Shown here: positions 56,790 through 60,008 of the stretch, piece after piece | Layout: every line of letters begins with the position of its first letter | Numbering within the stretch: position 1 is the stretch's first letter | Source: an uncultured Marvinbryantia sp. | GTDB lineage: Bacteria; Bacillota; Clostridia; Lachnospirales; Lachnospiraceae | DNA length: 60,008 nt | Direction of reading: 5' to 3' | Assembly: GCA_934408725.1 (NCBI GenBank) | Contig: CAKRVB010000014.1 | Span: forward strand, 1-60,008 | Made by a program: the position numbers and the translations under genes | Notes under the pieces: model-generated | What the model was told of the DNA's origin: nothing | Databases searched by the model: none | Seen by the model: the letters and a program-made list of their open reading frames with translations, nothing else

Positions 56790-57791
56790 TCATGACTTCC
56801 AGTAGATCTCACGTTGTCGGTCATCTAATCCATCAATAAATCTCCTTTTATATTGAAGAAAATCCTCCAAATCCATCATAATATGATACAAAATGGCCCG
56901 ACTTTCAAATTCTCCACGTGTTTGAGGCAATGACGACTCTCTAAAAGAATCCAGTATTTCTTCCAAATGATGCAGCTGGGCTTCTGGCAAATTGTGTTCT
57001 ACAATAAAATCGCTCAGATATAACATATATTCTGCAATGATGTGCGCCTGCTCCGGCATAGTCCGGATCTTTTGCATTTCGTAATGGAGATTATGCAGAA
57101 TCTGGCATTGATTATAACGCATTTCAAAATAAGAAATATAATATTCCGGATGAGAATGGAACGTGTTATTTTGATATTCATAGGCTTCTTTCACACATCC
57201 CTGAATATCCTGTTCCAAGCAAACAATATCTGCCCAGACGTCCCGCTCCATTGTTTTATTAGAAAGATAGGCAGCCAACGCCCCCATCAGCATCTGCAGA
57301 CGACTTTCTATTAAAGAAATATTGGAAATGATATGCTGCTTATGCCGATAATTCATTTGAAACAGATTAAATAATACTGCCAGAATAATGCCAAGCAAAA
57401 TCAGCAAAAATTCATTGATTACTGCCTGTCCCATATGATCCCTTTGCGTAAGTAGATGGGCAGCTACTACTGCATTAACAGAAAGAGTTGCTCGCAGATC
57501 CAGGAGTTCACTAAAAAAAACAAGAATTGTAAGCAGTAATCCATAGGCCATCCACGGAATCGGAATCAGCGGATAAAAAATGAGCGCTAACAGAATCGTA
57601 AACAGAAACGTGACAATACGCCAAAGCGACAAACGTAAAGTTTCCCATTTCGTAGTAAGCAATGTCAGCAATGTGATTGTCCCGGCAGAAATCGCATATT
57701 CCAGATTCAGATATTCAGCCAGATGTAATGCTGCACAACTTCCGATACCTATTTTCAAAGATAAAATCAAAAATTTTCTATATTTTTCCAT
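56790..57791 (-). CDS. aromatic acid exporter family (FUSC-like) membrane protein
   Basis: This protein has about 333 residues. The N-terminal half holds about six helices: GIGSCAALHLAEYLNLEYAISAGTITLLTLLTTKWETL starts the ArAE_1-like domain, and VVAAHLLTQRD and LLGIILAVLFNLF follow. The C-terminal half is cytoplasmic and helical (SLIESRLQMLMGALAAYL, ESRAILYHIMMDLEDFLQYK). Family members are thought to export aromatic acids or similar compounds. I chose the ATG at 57791 with GGGAGG 3 bp upstream. The ATG at 57806 has no site. It lies between two inverted copies of a tRNA-Leu gene. Confidence 0.85.
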   Translation of the reverse strand: MEKYRKFLILSLKIGIGSCAALHLAEYLNLEYAISAGTITLLTLLTTKWETLRLSLWRIVTFLFTILLALIFYPLIPIPWMAYGLLLTILVFFSELLDLRATLSVNAVVAAHLLTQRDHMGQAVINEFLLILLGIILAVLFNLFQMNYRHKQHIISNISLIESRLQMLMGALAAYLSNKTMERDVWADIVCLEQDIQGCVKEAYEYQNNTFHSHPEYYISYFEMRYNQCQILHNLHYEMQKIRTMPEQAHIIAEYMLYLSDFIVEHNLPEAQLHHLEEILDSFRESSLPQTRGEFESRAILYHIMMDLEDFLQYKRRFIDGLDDRQREIYWKS

Positions 57792-57911
57792 AAGCCTCCC
57801 GAGCATATTTCATTTTTGTGAGTATAACATAGATAAATCAGAGTGTCAAAATCCTCAGATATATATAATACGATAAATTGGAGAATTTTAGGTGGATAAT
57901 CTCATTTTTTT

Positions 57912-58036
57912 CTTGACAATTCTTCTATATATAGATATAATATTCATTGCTTGCGGAAGTGTCGGAATTGGCAGACGAGCAAGACTAAGGATCTTGTGGT
58001 GGTTACACCGTGTGGGTTCAAGTCCCATCTTCCGCA
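57912..58036 (+). repeat. inverted repeat arm B (promoter plus tRNA-Leu)
   Basis: This is the partner of arm A at 56639-56763. It contains TTGACA (57913-57918), TATAAT (57936-57941, spacer 17) and the full tRNA gene. Sequence similarity ends within a few bases after the tRNA, although both copies are followed by different terminators containing ATCC-TTTGGAT. Confidence 0.9.
57953..58036 (+). tRNA. tRNA-Leu (anticodon AAG), copy 2
   Basis: This 84-nt tRNA is identical in sequence to copy 1 but is transcribed in the opposite direction. The anticodon loop is CTAAGGA, giving AAG. It has its own consensus promoter 12 bp upstream. It is followed by a strong terminator at 58043-58085. Confidence 0.93.
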
Positions 58037-58042
58037 TCATTT

Positions 58043-58085
58043 AACTCAAAAAGTCCCATCCTTTGGATGGGGCTTTTTGAGTTAA
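58043..58085. terminator. bidirectional terminator after tRNA-Leu copy 2
   Basis: AACTCAAAAAGTCCCATCC and GGATGGGGCTTTTTGAGTT form a nearly perfect 19-bp stem with a TTT loop. It probably ends both the tRNA and the convergent esterase gene. Confidence 0.85.
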
Positions 58086-58098
58086 GAGCAAATGAAAC

Positions 58099-58989
58099 TT
58101 ATACTAAATATCTCCGAAAGAATGCACATTCTTCATCATTACATTTCTGCCCTTCTCTCTCCTGAATAGTTACATGAAATACATGATATAATGGCTTTTC
58201 TTCTGTTCCATAAGTTTTAAATTCATAATACACATCGTTTTTCTTTAAAGCCGTTTCCAATACTTTTGCCTGTGGTCTGCAAAAGTCTCCCACTGCCGTC
58301 ATCAGATAAACCGGTGGAAACTGCGTTGTCACATGATTGGTCAGATTTACCAGCATGCGTTCTCTGGCTGATCCATTTTCTGGTAACAAATCTTCCATCA
58401 GATCTACATCTTCATCTCTTCCCAGTACTTCTCCGTCTGCAATAGGGTTGTACACTCCGCAGTTTAATCCTATTGCTTTTGGAATAAAGCCCTTTGGAAT
58501 CTTAAACTCATACTGCGCAGCATATTCGGTATTCGTACAAATTGCGCTGTAAATTCCACAGAGATGCCCTCCTGCGGAATCTCCTACCATAAATACATGT
58601 TCCATATCCAGTCCGTATTTATCCCCATTCTGATACATCCAGGTGATCACATTGTTGATATCCTCCAACTGTGCTGGGAATTTTGCTTCCGGTGCCAGAC
58701 GATAAGAGAAATTCACCACTGCAAAACCTCTCTGCGCTAGTGACATACCATAGAACTGGTAAATTTCTTTATCTCCATAGACCCAGCCACCGCCATGAAT
58801 ATTCACAATCACTGGTAATTTTCCATCTTGATTCTTTGGACGATAAATATCCAGAAGATTCCAGACAGGATCAGCCCCATATAAGATATCATCAAATCTT
58901 TGAATATCTTCTGGAGTGGTCAATCCCTCATCTCTCTTTGCATCTCCAATCTTCCATTCTCGCCTTACTCTTTCGCTTGTCTGTGACAT
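58099..58989 (-). CDS. alpha/beta hydrolase, HSL-type esterase
   Basis: This 296-residue cytoplasmic hydrolase has the oxyanion motif NIHGGGWVYGDKE at about 84-96. The nucleophile Ser lies in VGDSAGGHLCG (about 155-165), and a likely Asp and His lie in VGDFCRPQ and LYHVFHV. This is the hormone-sensitive lipase-like esterase pattern for small acyl or aryl esters. No signal peptide is present. It is convergent with the tRNA-Leu gene and shares its terminator. Confidence 0.92.
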   Translation of the reverse strand: MSQTSERVRREWKIGDAKRDEGLTTPEDIQRFDDILYGADPVWNLLDIYRPKNQDGKLPVIVNIHGGGWVYGDKEIYQFYGMSLAQRGFAVVNFSYRLAPEAKFPAQLEDINNVITWMYQNGDKYGLDMEHVFMVGDSAGGHLCGIYSAICTNTEYAAQYEFKIPKGFIPKAIGLNCGVYNPIADGEVLGRDEDVDLMEDLLPENGSARERMLVNLTNHVTTQFPPVYLMTAVGDFCRPQAKVLETALKKNDVYYEFKTYGTEEKPLYHVFHVTIQEREGQKCNDEECAFFRRYLV

Positions 58990-59169
58990 TTTTTCATATC
59001 CTTTCCTTTTTCATCTACTCATCAGATTATTGAATCTCAGCACTGCATCTGTGAAGATACTGAACAGATACGATTTTTTCTTTATTATCGCATGCTTCTC
59101 CATCATTTACAACGTCACATCTGTTAAATGTCTTTATAAAAAAACATTATTCTCAATAAAATGACATTT

Positions 59170-59199
59170 TTGACATAACAGCTATTTATATGGTAAAGT
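59170..59199 (+). promoter_or_regulatory. promoter of the HAD hydrolase gene
   Basis: TTGACA (59170-59175) and TAAAGT (59194-59199) are 18 bp apart, about 58 bp before the start. The rest of the divergent spacer 58990-59257 shows nothing further. Confidence 0.55.
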
Positions 59200-59257
59200 G
59201 AACACAGTAAAATGTCTCTATTTATCATTGGAAATTTATTTATGAAAGGATTCTATT

Positions 59258-59851
59258 ATGATCTATAAAAATATTATATTTGACTTCGGAAATGTGGTAG
59301 GAAGCTTTGATGCGGATTATATTTTAAATCATTATGCGGACAATAAAGAAGATTTTCAGATTCTGGCCGATGCCATTTTCCACAACTGGCCTGCATTAGA
59401 TGCCGGAACTGTAGATTATGATCAGGTTGCAGCCGAAACTATTGCAATTCTTCCAAATCATCTGAAGGAAACTGCCCGTGACTTCTATGATAACTGGTTT
59501 CAGTATGTAAATCCACTTTCTGATACCTGGGACTTTATTCACGAATTAAAAGCGGCCGGTTACTCCATTTATCTTTTATCCAATGCCTCTACCCGCTTTG
59601 CAGAAGTAGCCAAACAATACTATTCCATCTTAAATGAATTTGACGGAATCGTTTTTTCTGCTCCGCTGAAACTGGCCAAACCGGATCCGGCCATTTATCG
59701 CTATCTGTTTGATACTTATCAGCTGAAACCTCAAGAATGCTTCTTCCTTGATGATCTTGCAGAAAATATTGCAGCCGGACAGGCTCTGGGGATGAATGGC
59801 CTCGTCTTTACCGGAGACATTCCTGCAGTAAAAAAGGCTATCGGTTTTTAG
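59258..59851 (+). CDS. HAD-superfamily hydrolase (YihX-like)
   Basis: This 197-residue phosphatase-like protein has motif I FDFGNVVG. Here the second Asp of the usual DxD is Gly, as in YihX-like and some haloacid dehalogenase-type members. Motif II is IYLLSNAS, motif III Lys is in LKLAKPDPAIY, and motif IV is ECFFLDDLAENI. A helical cap lies between motifs I and II (type I). The substrate is unknown, with a sugar phosphate likely. AAAGGA precedes the start. The stop codon lies inside a terminator hairpin. Confidence 0.9.
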   Translation: MIYKNIIFDFGNVVGSFDADYILNHYADNKEDFQILADAIFHNWPALDAGTVDYDQVAAETIAILPNHLKETARDFYDNWFQYVNPLSDTWDFIHELKAAGYSIYLLSNASTRFAEVAKQYYSILNEFDGIVFSAPLKLAKPDPAIYRYLFDTYQLKPQECFFLDDLAENIAAGQALGMNGLVFTGDIPAVKKAIGF

Positions 59852-59863
59852 TCGATAGTCTTT
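59833..59863 (+). terminator. terminator overlapping the end of the HAD gene
   Basis: AAAGGCTATCG and CGATAGTCTTT form an 11-bp stem with one G-U pair, and the TAG stop at 59849 is in its loop. A T-rich tail follows. From 59864 to the window end no gene is recognised. Confidence 0.6.
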
Positions 59864-60008
59864 CTGTTATATAGATGTTTTTATAATTAAAAAAAAGATC
59901 CAAGACTTCTCCTGAATCTCTGTAATAATCGTTGTACCTTCAAAACCGCATACGGTAAATACTTTTTTCATCCGTGTTTCCCAGACTATTTAGGAAGTTC
60001 TGTTCGCT

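Noticed and set aside
59864..60008. Short minus-strand frame beginning MKKVFTVCGFEG near the right edge
   Set aside because: About 34 residues with no clear ribosome binding site and no family match. It is too little to call a gene.

Overview
The window looks like chromosomal DNA from a low-to-mid GC Gram-positive anaerobe of the Clostridia, most likely Lachnospiraceae. The signs are Rpn-type and DUF2798 remnants, an AgrC-like GHKL kinase with a LytTR regulator, the order apt-relA-MBL-hemZ-HD-hisS-aspS, a short clostridial ThiC, T-box and TPP leaders, and strong AGGAGG ribosome binding sites. Genus was not determined. Almost all genes lie on the minus strand. Plus-strand exceptions are the two-component pair, a membrane protein, a DtxR-like and a TetR-like regulator, a lipoprotein, one tRNA and a HAD hydrolase.

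Layout. 1-830: scars of an IS200/IS605 element and of a DUF2798/Rpn locus. 1007-3069: LytTR response regulator and GHKL kinase. 3146-4973: secreted protein, a SpoU methyltransferase that appears internally deleted, CYTH protein. 5044-10170: pyrH-frr-uppS-cdsA-dxr-rseP, the core translation, isoprenoid and lipid operon. 10317-12456: membrane protein, EamA exporter, DtxR-like regulator. 12518-13711: Ig-like/NlpC-P60 secreted enzyme. 13850-19472: surface-glycan-like cluster (flippase, xpt, CapK-like ligase, GT2, ATP-grasp). 19586-22542: ferrous iron uptake (feoA-feoA-feoB plus a 49-residue Cys-rich protein). 22718-27420: ftsH and an MMPL exporter divergent from a TetR regulator. 27417-29932: isoleucine T-box, BASS transporter, ilvC. 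30088-35480: YARHG protein, AAA/nuclease protein, HD hydrolase, ppk1. 35618-37164: thiC with TPP riboswitch. 37370-39068: rpsB-tsf. 39256-45959: ABC efflux operon with two adaptors, one of 1078 residues. 46197-47288: lipoprotein. 47365-56075: stringent-response and tRNA-synthetase operon. 56129-58085: three tRNA-Leu genes around an aromatic-acid-exporter-like gene. 58099-59851: esterase and HAD hydrolase.

The most unusual item is the ABC efflux adaptor at 40552-43788. Its coiled-coil hairpin carries an insertion of about 695 residues made of acidic Ser/Thr-rich linkers and modules that resemble Gram-positive adhesin and Cna_B domains. Other notable points are: a motif AACTAA-N6-TTA shared by the feo and dtxR-like promoters; an inverted, nearly identical 125-bp duplication of a promoter plus tRNA-Leu with anticodon AAG; three promoters embedded in terminator hairpins; a BASS transporter under an isoleucine T-box; and several deletion scars in the first 4.4 kb.

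All assignments come from reading the sequence and from remembered family features. No database search was run.
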